Assembly (NCBI GenBank): GCA_019550975.1
Contig: SDWH01000001.1
Location: 124,001 to 188,000, forward strand
DNA from: Bacteroidales bacterium SW299
GTDB lineage: Bacteria; Bacteroidota; Bacteroidia; Bacteroidales; Bacteroidaceae
Direction of reading: 5' to 3'
DNA length: 64,000 bases
Shown here: positions 49,679 to 59,304 of the stretch, piece after piece
Position numbering within the stretch: the first letter of the stretch is position 1
How the letters are laid out: every line of letters begins with the position of its first letter
Translations under genes and position numbers: made by a program
Notes under the pieces: model-generated
Databases searched by the model: none
Told to the model about the DNA's origin: nothing
Seen by the model: only the letters and a program-made list of their open reading frames with translations

Positions 49679-50104
49679 TCATTTCTTCGTAACGGAACAA
49701 ATCACCTGCGCATTTTGCGGAAGTTTTTCAACCAGTACTCCGTACTCGAAGACCGTAGCGGCCGGAGCCAAGGTTGGACGAATCTCCACATCCAGATGAT
49801 ACGTCCCTCCTTCCTGATAGAATGCATAGCTGCATTCCGGAACATTACGAGAACTCTCTTTTCCCAACAAAAGCGTGTAGGCAGAGAAATCGATGTCAAG
49901 AAGCCCGTTTACCGATGCATCAGACTCAGACACAAACTCCAGCAGCTCTTCCTGGGAACGGATAGTATGAAAATCGCCGACATTCAGACTGCTGTTCAAA
50001 GAACAGTTGTATTCTTCTGCTATCGGCAGAGCTATTCTGTCGTCATCGTTACACGCCGCTAATGGAAAAAGTAACAAGAATAAAAAAACTTTCCAATAAC
50101 TCAT
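49679..50104 (-). CDS. Small lipoprotein of unknown function in the GH16/GH43 PUL
   Basis: The 141-residue protein opens MSYWKVFLFLLLFPLAAC (lipid Cys18) followed by NDDD, a surface-export signature. The remainder is beta-rich (LDIDFSAYTLLLGKES, GTYHLDVEIRPTLAPAATVF) and I do not recognise the family; a PrcB-like fold is possible but unproven. It sits between the two GH16 genes on the same strand. The start is the first ATG; a TTG two codons earlier is less likely. Confidence 0.65.
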   Translation of the reverse strand: MSYWKVFLFLLLFPLAACNDDDRIALPIAEEYNCSLNSSLNVGDFHTIRSQEELLEFVSESDASVNGLLDIDFSAYTLLLGKESSRNVPECSYAFYQEGGTYHLDVEIRPTLAPAATVFEYGVLVEKLPQNAQVICSVTKK

Positions 50105-50148
50105 ATTCAAAATGCTATTTTATAGTAGAAAACCGACTGAAAACAAAA

Positions 50149-50232
50149 AGCCCGTCCAGATTCATCTGCCCCTTTTTCAACAACAAACAATTGAAGAAAC
50201 AATGGATGTCACAGAACAAACCTGAACGGGCT
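50149..50232 (-). terminator. Terminator-like hairpin inside the third PUL
   Basis: Minus-strand AGCCCGTTCAG pairs with CTGGACGGGCT across about 62 nt (10 of 11 bases) and is followed by TTTTTGTTTTC. It lies after the surface GH16 gene and before the small lipoprotein, and may lower expression of the distal genes. Confidence 0.55.
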
Positions 50233-50251
50233 TCTGCAAATCTATCCCCTA

Positions 50252-51691
50252 TTATTGATAAACGCGGACATAATCCACATAATACTTCATCGGGAACTCT
50301 GAATCTGAAGGATCGCCGCCGTTAGAACCTACAGCAAGATTCAGCCAAACATAGGCACCGAAACCTTCGAAATCGTTTGAGAACGGATTCTGATAAGCTC
50401 CTTCCAGCCTGCCGTCACCTCCACTTCCATTCATAGTCTGACTGAGTGCAATCTCATTCATCAGCTCATCATCGATATACAGGCGCAGATACTCTTCGTC
50501 CCAGTCCATCCGCCAGATATGATACTTTTCAGCCCATTGAGGATCTTTAGCTGTAAATTCTTCCAACGGACGGTTGTAAGACTGCCACTTCCCGCTCCAA
50601 CGTGTGTCAGATCCCCAGCAGAAATTGGCATGAAGACTTGGTTTTCCATCCACAAGATAATATTCCAGAAGATCGATTTCACCGTTCAACGGCCATTCCC
50701 ACCAGTTACCGCAAGTCCAGATAGCCGGCCATGCACCCAAATCGGTCGGGATTTTGGCACGGACAAGCAGACGTCCGTATTTAAACTCAAACTTACCGCT
50801 TGAGTTCATGCTGGCAGAAGTATACTCAGCATACTGACGGTTTTTCTTCCAGTCACTGCTGCCGGCTTCATAGTTCGGATTTGCCACACGCTCTCTCTTG
50901 GCAATGAACACCATGTTGCCGTTTCCGTCCATTTCAGCGTTGCCTTCCTTCTTGTACCACTGCAGTTCCTGATTCCGCTGGAAACCTTCCTCCAGTCCCC
51001 ATTTAGCCGGGTCAGGAGCACCCGTACCATTGAACTCGTCATTCCATACCAGCGACATGCCGTCGATTTCCTGCTTCGGGTCTGTCATGTCGGGCTGTGT
51101 CGGGTCGAGCTGCGGAAGCTGGAACATCAGCATCAACGTATTGACCACATCATTGATTACCAGAGAAGAAGAGTTGACAATCTGGAGCGGAAGTACAAAG
51201 ATGGCATTTTCATTCTCCGCCCTGATCGGATCTCTCAACAAAGCGCCACGATGAATTGTGATTGCCACGGAATCTGAAACCGTAGCACCGGCTTTCATCG
51301 TAATCTGGTTTGCAGACAAATCATAATACGACTCATCCATCAGAAGGGCATCTTTATATACCTGATAAGCAGTATTTTCCGTAGCAGACAGTTCGATTGC
51401 CTTTTGCAAAGAATCGGCCGCTACAACAATATCAACCGTACAGTCAGCCGGAGCCGGCTGATTCTGATAAAGCGAAGCAGAGATATAAATTACGGTATCA
51501 CTGGTCTGCTCTTCTTCAAGCACAATTTTCTTATTGCAGGAAGAGCCATCCCAGGCATCCCTCGCCTCTTTTATGGCCAGCCACTGATAATCTGTATTGT
51601 ATCTGTTATCCTCATCGCTGCACCCGGTAGCAATGCACGCCCCGGCTACAAAGGGAAACATCCATTTAGCTATAGTAGTCATTTTTTTCAT
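50252..51691 (-). CDS. Surface GH16 endo-beta-glycanase lipoprotein with N-terminal DUF1735-like domain
   Basis: The 479-residue lipoprotein (lipobox IATGC, Cys24, then SDED, a surface-export signal) has an N-terminal DUF1735-like domain (about 50-190) common in PUL surface proteins. A linker rich in Pro/Asp (LDPTQPDMTDPKQE) and a GH16 domain follow. The active site is EIDLLE (Glu338, Asp340, Glu343), the beta-bulge type. An acidic insert (DFEGFGAY) near the end is specific to this copy. It probably makes the first endo-cut at the cell surface, before import through the SusC proteins of this locus. It lies 6 bp after the glycan-binding lipoprotein gene. Confidence 0.9.
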   Translation of the reverse strand: MKKMTTIAKWMFPFVAGACIATGCSDEDNRYNTDYQWLAIKEARDAWDGSSCNKKIVLEEEQTSDTVIYISASLYQNQPAPADCTVDIVVAADSLQKAIELSATENTAYQVYKDALLMDESYYDLSANQITMKAGATVSDSVAITIHRGALLRDPIRAENENAIFVLPLQIVNSSSLVINDVVNTLMLMFQLPQLDPTQPDMTDPKQEIDGMSLVWNDEFNGTGAPDPAKWGLEEGFQRNQELQWYKKEGNAEMDGNGNMVFIAKRERVANPNYEAGSSDWKKNRQYAEYTSASMNSSGKFEFKYGRLLVRAKIPTDLGAWPAIWTCGNWWEWPLNGEIDLLEYYLVDGKPSLHANFCWGSDTRWSGKWQSYNRPLEEFTAKDPQWAEKYHIWRMDWDEEYLRLYIDDELMNEIALSQTMNGSGGDGRLEGAYQNPFSNDFEGFGAYVWLNLAVGSNGGDPSDSEFPMKYYVDYVRVYQ

Positions 51692-51697
51692 ATGCTT

Positions 51698-52588
51698 TTA
51701 ATCTAATTCAACGGTTTCAGGATCATAAACTTCTAATTCAACATCGTAGAACTTGAATTCAGCCATGTGGAAATAACCCGCATTATTCGTAACGGCAGTT
51801 ACATAATAGCGAAGATGTGTGAACGGTTTTCCAGCATCCACATAATCGCTAACTATATGTGAGCCCCATGTCGATGCGAACCCGCTTAATGTAGTCACCG
51901 TTTCCCATTCACTACCATCATTGCTGATTTGCAGTTCAACGACTGTAGGAAATCCTTCTCCACTACCTCCAGAAGCACGATTCCACCACTCAACGGCAAA
52001 CACCTGATGCTCTTCATTAAAGTTTACCTGAATATAGTGAGGAAGCGGATCCGGATTATGCCAGTTTCCATGAAAAAAATCGTTCGTATTTCCATTCACT
52101 AAGTTTTCAATCGGTCCCTCTGTCAGTTCCGGTGCATCTGTATACAATTGGCTGGCGTCCAGCTTCACTTCCGTACGAGCTTTTTCTGTAATCACTATCG
52201 GAGCTTTACCCGACACAGCCTTGAACGAAGTCACTTCGCTTCCCTCATTGTTCGCGTTGAATGTCTGGAAGAAGAATTCATATTCACCGAAACGGGCACG
52301 TGTGTCGTCAATCAGCATACTGTCCGTTTCCAATGAAGAAATCTTGTAAACCGTTTCATCAAGCAAAGGGTCTGTGTACCATATTTTCAGATACGCATAC
52401 GCGTCTTCAGACGGTTTCGTCCACTTCAGCTTTATCTGTCCCGGCAAAGCCTCCGAAGTAATGGCCGAAGTCTCGATGGGCGCAGGAGTACCCGTGTACC
52501 CCTGCACTTCAAATGTTTCCAGCTTATCGTCACAGCCTGTTCCGAAACAAGCCAATGCAAAAGCCGCAATCATATATTTCAGTTTCAT
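51698..52588 (-). CDS. Surface glycan-binding lipoprotein (DUF4959-like plus F5/8 type C-like domain)
   Basis: The 296-residue lipoprotein (lipobox FGTGC, Cys19, then DDK) has an N-terminal fibronectin-like fold (LPGQIKLKWTKPSEDAYAYL) and a C-terminal discoidin-type domain (DFFHGNWHNPDPLPHYIQVN ... HVFHMAEFKFY-like end). Such proteins occupy the SusE/SusF position in PULs. It follows SusD (39-bp gap) and precedes the surface GH16. Binding to the same glycan is inferred from position. Confidence 0.78.
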   Translation of the reverse strand: MKLKYMIAAFALACFGTGCDDKLETFEVQGYTGTPAPIETSAITSEALPGQIKLKWTKPSEDAYAYLKIWYTDPLLDETVYKISSLETDSMLIDDTRARFGEYEFFFQTFNANNEGSEVTSFKAVSGKAPIVITEKARTEVKLDASQLYTDAPELTEGPIENLVNGNTNDFFHGNWHNPDPLPHYIQVNFNEEHQVFAVEWWNRASGGSGEGFPTVVELQISNDGSEWETVTTLSGFASTWGSHIVSDYVDAGKPFTHLRYYVTAVTNNAGYFHMAEFKFYDVELEVYDPETVELD

Positions 52589-52627
52589 ATTACAATACGT
52601 TTAAATAATGTTTAAACCAAATTCAAA

Positions 52628-54316
52628 TCACCATCCCGGATTCTGGGTCAGATTCGGGTTTTTGCGGATTTCGCTGTCCGGAATCGGGAACAGATACATC
52701 TTGTCGTCCCAGTAGCGCGATTTCGGCACACGGTTATATGTATATCTGTCGCCATTCTTCGTAATCTGCATTTCAATGATGCTTCTCTGCGATGCTCCAT
52801 CCTTCCAGCGGCGTACATCCCAGAAACGGTGTCCCTCGAATGCCAGTTCAACCATACGCTCGCGACGGTACTTTTCGGTAAACTCGTCGTTGCTCAAGCC
52901 TGTCGGGAAGCCCGGCATATTTACATCCGAACGGCTGCGCACTACATTGACAGCATCTACCGCCGACATGGTAAATGTCCCATCTGTCGCATCGGCAGAA
53001 CCCAGGTAATTAAACACAGCTTCCGCATAGTTCAAGTAGAACTCGCCCAAACGGTATGTCACCCAGTTGTGGCGTGTAGAACCGCTTCCCGTGGATGTAC
53101 TGATGTCAATGGTTTTGTCCAGATACTTCTTCAGATAATATCCCGTGGGAGTAGCTCCAGCCAGAGGAAGCCCGTTGCGTCCGCCCTGATAAGTTTCCAG
53201 CGGATTCGGATTCGTATCCGGCCATTTATCACCGTTCACGGCAATTGTCATTGCCAGACGGGGATCACGGCCCGCATACGGGTCTGTCTGGTCATAGCCG
53301 CTTCCCGGCTCATCCCACGCAAGTCCCGTAGCCTGCATCTCGTATGCGTCAATCAGCGTCTGCGTCGGACAGTTTCCGGAATTTCCGTTCTCCATACCCA
53401 CAGGGAAATTGGTTGTTTCCGGCCAGTTCATATCCCCCACGCGGCGAACAAAAATCATCTCGCCAGCCTGCCAATTGTTGGTTCCCCAGATTTCTGAATA
53501 CTTGCCCAAAGAGATTCCGTTGGCTGTGCAGAAATCGATGACATCCTTGTTGGCCTGAGCCGCCTGCCTCCACAAGCCCGAATTGTTTTCCTTGTTAAAG
53601 AGCGGGCTTGCCCAATAAAGCAGCGTGCGCGCTTTCAGAGCCATAACAGCCTGCTTGGTTACACGGCCTCCGTCGGTGCTCGAACCGTTGGCAGCATCTC
53701 CCACCAGATCCGAATATCTCACAGGAAGCTGGTCTGCCTCAAGTATCGCATCGCATTCTTTCACAATGAAATCAAACACTTCGGCCACCGGAGTGCGGGT
53801 CACCTGATTCGCCTCGTCTTCCGTAAGCACTTTGGTAATCAAAGGCACATCGCCGTAGGCACGCGCCAGATTGAAATAGAAATAGGCGCGCAGGAAACGC
53901 ACTTCATACGGATAGCGGTTGAAGCGTTTCATCTCTGCCTCGTAATCCTTGTCATACTTCAGTTCCGAGAAGTCCGCGTTCACATATTCCGTCAAAAAGA
54001 AGTTTGCCCTGCGGATGCCTGCAAAGTCCCAGCGGCTGTAAGGGTTCGACGGACTCCAGCGTCCGTCGGTATATCCGAACACGGACGACCAGCTCCACGC
54101 ATATTCCGACTCATCGCAGGCGGAACAGAGAGAACCGTCGGTGGGAATATCCGAATCCAGAAAGCTGTAGATGTCGGTCACAACACCTGCCGTACGGTCG
54201 AAGTCGGTAAACACATAGTTCTTGTCGTATGTCGTATATTCGTGATAGTCCAAGTCGGCACACGAAACCATCAGCGACATACAAGCCAACCCGAATAATA
54301 TTCTTTTCTGTTTCAT
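52628..54316 (-). CDS. SusD/RagB-like lipoprotein, second pair of the third PUL
   Basis: The 562-residue lipoprotein (Cys19, MVSC) has the SusD signatures EVRFLRAYFYFNLARAYGDVPLI and RRERMVELAFEGHRFWDVRRW, ending RKNPNLTQNPGW. It is the lid and binding partner for the SusC encoded 25 bp upstream. Confidence 0.95.
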   Translation of the reverse strand: MKQKRILFGLACMSLMVSCADLDYHEYTTYDKNYVFTDFDRTAGVVTDIYSFLDSDIPTDGSLCSACDESEYAWSWSSVFGYTDGRWSPSNPYSRWDFAGIRRANFFLTEYVNADFSELKYDKDYEAEMKRFNRYPYEVRFLRAYFYFNLARAYGDVPLITKVLTEDEANQVTRTPVAEVFDFIVKECDAILEADQLPVRYSDLVGDAANGSSTDGGRVTKQAVMALKARTLLYWASPLFNKENNSGLWRQAAQANKDVIDFCTANGISLGKYSEIWGTNNWQAGEMIFVRRVGDMNWPETTNFPVGMENGNSGNCPTQTLIDAYEMQATGLAWDEPGSGYDQTDPYAGRDPRLAMTIAVNGDKWPDTNPNPLETYQGGRNGLPLAGATPTGYYLKKYLDKTIDISTSTGSGSTRHNWVTYRLGEFYLNYAEAVFNYLGSADATDGTFTMSAVDAVNVVRSRSDVNMPGFPTGLSNDEFTEKYRRERMVELAFEGHRFWDVRRWKDGASQRSIIEMQITKNGDRYTYNRVPKSRYWDDKMYLFPIPDSEIRKNPNLTQNPGW

Positions 54317-54341
54317 AGTCTTTTCTTTTACCTTTTAATAA

Positions 54342-57300
54342 TCAGAATCCTACAGACAGACCCACATTGATGGAGCGCGTGGTAGGTATTCCGTTGCCCA
54401 ATGACGCGGGATCGATTTCATTGATATGGTCCCAGCAGAACAGGTCGACACCTCTCACATACACCTTCGCCGTGTTCAGATGCCATTTGCTGATGAGCGA
54501 ATACGGAAGCTTGTAATAGATTTCCATATTGCGCAATTTCAGGAACGAACCGTTTTCAAGCCATACAGAACTGCTCTGCGTGTTGTTCTGCACAGTCTGT
54601 GTAGTCAGACGCGGGTAGCGTGCTGTCGGATTCTCCGGAGTCCAGCGGTTGGCATAGTAATAGTTCGAAATGGCGTTTCCGTCAGTCAGCGGACGGTAAA
54701 GGCCGCTCAACGTTGTCCACGAAGTATAGTGTCCCAGTCCCTGGAAGAACGCATTGACACCGATGCCCTTCCATTCCAGTCCGACATTGAAGCCGTAATA
54801 GATTTCGGGCACGCTCGAATTGTAGCCCAAAGCCACCTGGTCGAACTCGTCAATGAAACCGTCGTTGTTCTGGTCCTTGTATTTGATGTCACCGGGCTTC
54901 ACTTCACCGAAACGCTGTTCGGGACTGTTGTCGATATCAGCCTGGTCAACGAAATAACCGATAGCCTGATAGCCGAAGATCTGTCCCACCGGCTTACCTG
55001 TGCTGTACAGGTAATCGTATGCCTTGGTTTCTTCCAGCTGCTCTTTGATGATGTTCTTCGTGAAGCTGAACGTACCGCCGAGATTCAGTCGGAAGTCGCC
55101 GAACTTCTTCATATAGTCAAGGCCGATTTCAACGCCTTTCGTATCCACGATTCCGGCATTCTCGTAAGCGGGAGTAGCTCCCAGCACCGACGAATATTTG
55201 CCGCCCGTAGTAACCCAGATGTCCTGCCGTCTTTCATAGAACCCGTCCACCATCAGCGTCAGACCGCCGAACAGCGTGGCGTCCACACCGATATTATACT
55301 TATATCCCTTTTCAGTGGTTCCGCCCAACGAAGGAAGCTGCCCTTCCGTATAAGGGCTTCCGCTGTTGCTGAAGTTATCCTGAATGGGATAGCCGCTGCC
55401 GCCCACCATCTGTGTATACCAGTAGCCGTTGTACGGAATGTTGTCCGTATTGATGATGCCGAACGAACCGCGCAGTTTCAGGAAGTTGATCCACGAAACG
55501 TCTTTCATGAAACTTTCATTCGTGATGTTCCATGCCAGACCTACGGTAGGCGACACATGCCACTGGTTGCCGGTTTCAAGCAGGTTGGAAGCCGAAGCTA
55601 CCAAAGCGAAATCAAGGAAATAGCGGTTCTTGAATCCGTAATGGGTATACCACGACCAGTTGCAGTGATACAGTGTAGAATTGATGTTTACGTTGTTGTC
55701 ATACTTATAGGTATACATCAATGTCGTATATACCTTGTGGTCGCCGAACTGACGCTGCCAGTCCACATTCGCCATGAAGTTGAACGAACGGTACTGCCAG
55801 TCCAGCTTGCTTCCGCCTGCCATTTCCGTATCTTCACCGCCCGTAAACTCATTGAACGAACTCGGTTTGCCGTCAGTCCATCCCGTCACCGACGTGCTTC
55901 CATAACGGTATGACATCGTATGGTCTTCCCAATAAGAAGCCACCTTGTCATAGCCCATGCGGAAAGACGCGCCCAGCCCTTCGGTAATGGCCGACAAATC
56001 CTGACGCAAGGTCATGTCTGCCCACAAGCCGAGTGTATGGCCTTTCGAATAGCCCCGTCCCTGCACCAGCGCTACCGGGTTGGAAGTACCGCTCCAGGTG
56101 GCGTTACCTCCCCACAGTCCGTCTTCCGTGCGGATAGGGAAAGCGGCGGAAGGAGTGGTATACAGTTTGCCTATCAAGTCGTCGCTGCCCAATCCCGGAC
56201 GGCTGAACTCGTTCAAGGTTCCCATGATGTTCACCTGCAGTTTGGTAGTCGAAGTAACGTCAATGTCCAGGTTGCTTCTCAAGTTGGCTTTCGAATACTT
56301 TTCCTGTGTAGAAAATCCTTCAGGAGAATTGGTGTTGGCATAGAAACCGCGTCCGTTCTGCAGGTTAAGCATCGTGAAGTAGCGCAGCTTGGAAGAACCG
56401 CCGCGGAAAGTCAGCGTAGCGATATCCGACTTGCCCCTGTCACGGTAAACCTCGTCCCACCAGTTGACATTCGGATAGTAGTAAGGATATTGTCCGCTCT
56501 TGAAGGCATCCAGTTCGTTCTGCGTATAGCGTGCAGAAAGCCCGTCGTTTGCCCGTGCCTCGTTCATGGCCATCGCATAGGTATAGGCATCGGCCATTTC
56601 CGGGATACGGTTCTGATAGGTGAATCCATGATCATAAGAGAAAGTGATGTCGCGGGATTTGTATTTGCCTCGCTTGGTCACAATGTTGAGCACACCGTTG
56701 ATACCCTTGTAGCCATAGAGGGCGATGGCAGCGGCATCACGCAGCACCGTAACCGATTCAACTTCTTCGGGCGACAGGTAGCGCAGCACATTGTAGGCGT
56801 TGTCACGCTCCAGTCCGTCAACCACTACAAGGATTCCGTTGTTTCCGTTCAGCGACTTCTGTCCGCGGATGAACATCGAGGGAATCTGCTCCCACATCAC
56901 TCCGGTAGTCTGCATGTTCGTCAGACCTGCCACATTGCCGTACATCGAATTGCCCAATGTATAGGAAGAGCGGTTGTCAATCTTGTCGCTGTAAACCACC
57001 GAAGCAGAACCGGTGGACTCACCGTATGTCTGGTTCAGTCCGAAGCCGTAGTTCACCTTCTCCGAAGCCAGATCCATGACAATCGTCATGCTCTTTCCGA
57101 CCTCCACATCCACGGTCTTCACCGCATCGTACGGAGTAAGAATCTGAAGTTTCGCATCCTTTATTGCAGGAATGACGAACTTGCCGGTAGCATCTGTAGA
57201 AACCATCGATTCAGGCTCTCCGACTACAGTCACGGCAGCTCCCGACACAGGATTTCCCGACCGGTCGAACACCACCCCGGTCACGTCAACCTTTTCCTGA

Positions 57301-57359
57301 GCCATCGCGTGCATACCCATACACGCAAGCATAGTCAAAGTCAATATTTTTTTCTTCAT
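54342..57359 (-). CDS. SusC-like TonB-dependent transporter with divergent TonB-box region
   Basis: The 1005-residue protein has a signal peptide (AMA|QEK, residue 20), a carboxypeptidase-regulatory-like domain (VTGVVFDRSGNPVSGAAVTV), a plug domain (LGNSMYGNVAGLTNMQTTG, GILVVVDGLERD, ALYGYKGINGVLNIVTKRG) and a full barrel ending INVGLSVGF. Where most SusC proteins have VVVGYG-x-QKK-x-TGA, this one reads KVNYGFGLNQTYGESTGSAS, a degenerate TonB-box region. It still has the regulatory and plug domains, so it is a real transporter, perhaps with weaker or altered TonB contact. Confidence 0.93.
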   Translation of the reverse strand: MKKKILTLTMLACMGMHAMAQEKVDVTGVVFDRSGNPVSGAAVTVVGEPESMVSTDATGKFVIPAIKDAKLQILTPYDAVKTVDVEVGKSMTIVMDLASEKVNYGFGLNQTYGESTGSASVVYSDKIDNRSSYTLGNSMYGNVAGLTNMQTTGVMWEQIPSMFIRGQKSLNGNNGILVVVDGLERDNAYNVLRYLSPEEVESVTVLRDAAAIALYGYKGINGVLNIVTKRGKYKSRDITFSYDHGFTYQNRIPEMADAYTYAMAMNEARANDGLSARYTQNELDAFKSGQYPYYYPNVNWWDEVYRDRGKSDIATLTFRGGSSKLRYFTMLNLQNGRGFYANTNSPEGFSTQEKYSKANLRSNLDIDVTSTTKLQVNIMGTLNEFSRPGLGSDDLIGKLYTTPSAAFPIRTEDGLWGGNATWSGTSNPVALVQGRGYSKGHTLGLWADMTLRQDLSAITEGLGASFRMGYDKVASYWEDHTMSYRYGSTSVTGWTDGKPSSFNEFTGGEDTEMAGGSKLDWQYRSFNFMANVDWQRQFGDHKVYTTLMYTYKYDNNVNINSTLYHCNWSWYTHYGFKNRYFLDFALVASASNLLETGNQWHVSPTVGLAWNITNESFMKDVSWINFLKLRGSFGIINTDNIPYNGYWYTQMVGGSGYPIQDNFSNSGSPYTEGQLPSLGGTTEKGYKYNIGVDATLFGGLTLMVDGFYERRQDIWVTTGGKYSSVLGATPAYENAGIVDTKGVEIGLDYMKKFGDFRLNLGGTFSFTKNIIKEQLEETKAYDYLYSTGKPVGQIFGYQAIGYFVDQADIDNSPEQRFGEVKPGDIKYKDQNNDGFIDEFDQVALGYNSSVPEIYYGFNVGLEWKGIGVNAFFQGLGHYTSWTTLSGLYRPLTDGNAISNYYYANRWTPENPTARYPRLTTQTVQNNTQSSSVWLENGSFLKLRNMEIYYKLPYSLISKWHLNTAKVYVRGVDLFCWDHINEIDPASLGNGIPTTRSINVGLSVGF

Positions 57360-57391
57360 CGTTTTCTGTTTTAAAATTTAAAGAATAAGCA

Positions 57392-59293
57392 TTACCAGCC
57401 CGGATTCTGAACCAGACCATAACCCTTGTTCACTTCGCTTACCGGGAAAGCGGCAAGATACCATTTCGGATCGAATCCGTTCCACCAAGAACGTCCTGAG
57501 TTGGAGAGCTGGAAAGATGTGTAAGTAAACTGGGTAGGCTTCGGACCTCTTGAAGCTTCCGGCTTGTCCGACCATGAGCCTGTTCCGCCATCGGCACGCT
57601 GTATCAGCAGACCGTGCAGCGGACGCTGGAACAAATCGGCACGCTTGTAGCGGATCATATCAAAGAAACGCACGTCTTCCAGTCCGAGTTCGCAGGCACG
57701 CTCGTTCAGAATAGCTTCGAGCACCTTGTCAGAAGAACTTACGTCTACACCGCTCTCTCTCAATCCTTTCAGGCCGACACGGTCGCGGATTATATTCACC
57801 TGAGCGATGGCATCGTCTGTCCTGTCGGCTTTCAGCAACGCTTCGGCATAAATCAGATACATTTCAGCCAGACGCAGGTAAGGCCATTGCGGATAAGTGT
57901 TGGCAAGACTGTTCGCTCCTTCCAGATAGAACTTGTAAAGCCCGAATCCCGTAGCGTACATGCCTGTTTCGGTATGTGTGCTGTTGGCATTCTCGCGTCC
58001 GCCATCCCAAAGCTCTACCTGACGGCCGCTGTACGTAGCGCCGTTCACCAGAATGGTTTCATACAGACGCGGGTCGCGCGTGGGCTGGTTGTTGTCGTTA
58101 TCCTTGAAGAACATTGTGTTTTCATTCACCGCCTTGTAGAAATCGAACGGAGTACCGTCACTCATCGGGAACATTTCCATATACTCCAGCGTCGGCGTAT
58201 TACATCCGTTGATGACAGGTCCGTTGCCGTCAACCCAATAATATTTCCAGGCATCCCAGCTATTGAACTTGCCGATGTAGCGTGTGGTGATCAGCAGCTC
58301 CATATTGTCCTGTGAAGTCAGGTATGCATGGCGGAAAGCTTCACGGTAGCTCTGGCAGTCAGTCTTTGCAGACTTCATCAGTTCGTAATGTCCTTTCGAA
58401 GCCAATGTATTGAAAAAGTTTTCGCAGGCGGTAAGGCATTCCGACCACAGTTCCGGCTTGTAGCCGCCATACCAAACCATGTGATTGGTGACAGCTTCCT
58501 GCGGTTCTGCCGTACAATACGGCTGCGAATCATTGAACAGCGGACTTGCCGCAAAGAGCAGGATCTTGCATTTCAAGCCCATTGCACTCGCCTGAGTCAT
58601 ACGCCCCTGCCAGTTTGATTCGCCGTCGGCGGTCAAATCCCACGGAAGCACCCCAGCCGCCTCATCGCAGAGCCGGGTCATGAACTTCACGGTTTCGTCC
58701 ACCGTGCCGCGCGGCACCTGATAATCGTTTTCGGCTTCAAACGAACCTTCCACAATAGGCAGTCCGCCAAAATGACGGAACATGTCGAAATAGCGTGCGG
58801 CTATAATCACTTTGGCTTCCGCTTTCAGCCGTTCCTTCTCGTCAGCCTCCATATCGGGCACACGGTCTACATTCTCAATGAATATCCACGCTGAACGGAT
58901 TGCCTGCCAGGTTTCCTCTTTCGTAAATCCGAAACGGGTTTCCGACGTATTGTCTTCCGTTACAGCCGTATAGGTTCCGGAATAGTAGTGACGGTTCAGC
59001 CCGTCCCATGAGTTATGGCTGTGGAAACAGTCGGACAAGGCTTCAAACATGCCCTGGTTCATCTTTCCGTCCACATCGTTCCAGTATGTCGGTATTCCGT
59101 AATACAGTTTCGAATAAGTGTCCCACAGGAAGCGGCGGGCATATTCCGCCTTGCCGAAGATAGAATCCTGCGTAACGGCCACACTCGGCGCCTTTTCCAA
59201 AAAGCTGTCGCCGAACTTGATTTCATCCACACACGACGTAGCCACTACGGAGCCGAGGGATGCCATCATCAACCATTTTCCTATATGTTTCAT
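57392..59293 (-). CDS. SusD/RagB-like lipoprotein, first pair of the third PUL
   Basis: The 633-residue lipoprotein (Cys21, VATSC) has the SusD landmarks FDMFRHFGGLPIVEGSF and LNERACELGLEDVRFFDMIRY, ending GYGLVQNPGW. Gene order SusC-SusD with an 11-bp gap. Together with the second pair it indicates a locus with two import complexes. Confidence 0.95.
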   Translation of the reverse strand: MKHIGKWLMMASLGSVVATSCVDEIKFGDSFLEKAPSVAVTQDSIFGKAEYARRFLWDTYSKLYYGIPTYWNDVDGKMNQGMFEALSDCFHSHNSWDGLNRHYYSGTYTAVTEDNTSETRFGFTKEETWQAIRSAWIFIENVDRVPDMEADEKERLKAEAKVIIAARYFDMFRHFGGLPIVEGSFEAENDYQVPRGTVDETVKFMTRLCDEAAGVLPWDLTADGESNWQGRMTQASAMGLKCKILLFAASPLFNDSQPYCTAEPQEAVTNHMVWYGGYKPELWSECLTACENFFNTLASKGHYELMKSAKTDCQSYREAFRHAYLTSQDNMELLITTRYIGKFNSWDAWKYYWVDGNGPVINGCNTPTLEYMEMFPMSDGTPFDFYKAVNENTMFFKDNDNNQPTRDPRLYETILVNGATYSGRQVELWDGGRENANSTHTETGMYATGFGLYKFYLEGANSLANTYPQWPYLRLAEMYLIYAEALLKADRTDDAIAQVNIIRDRVGLKGLRESGVDVSSSDKVLEAILNERACELGLEDVRFFDMIRYKRADLFQRPLHGLLIQRADGGTGSWSDKPEASRGPKPTQFTYTSFQLSNSGRSWWNGFDPKWYLAAFPVSEVNKGYGLVQNPGW

Positions 59294-59304
59294 AGATTAA
59301 GATT

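Noticed and set aside
49644-49700. Longer start for the periplasmic GH16
   Set aside because: The extra residues precede a clear signal peptide beginning MKKLMGLLLS and overlap the space behind the previous gene.
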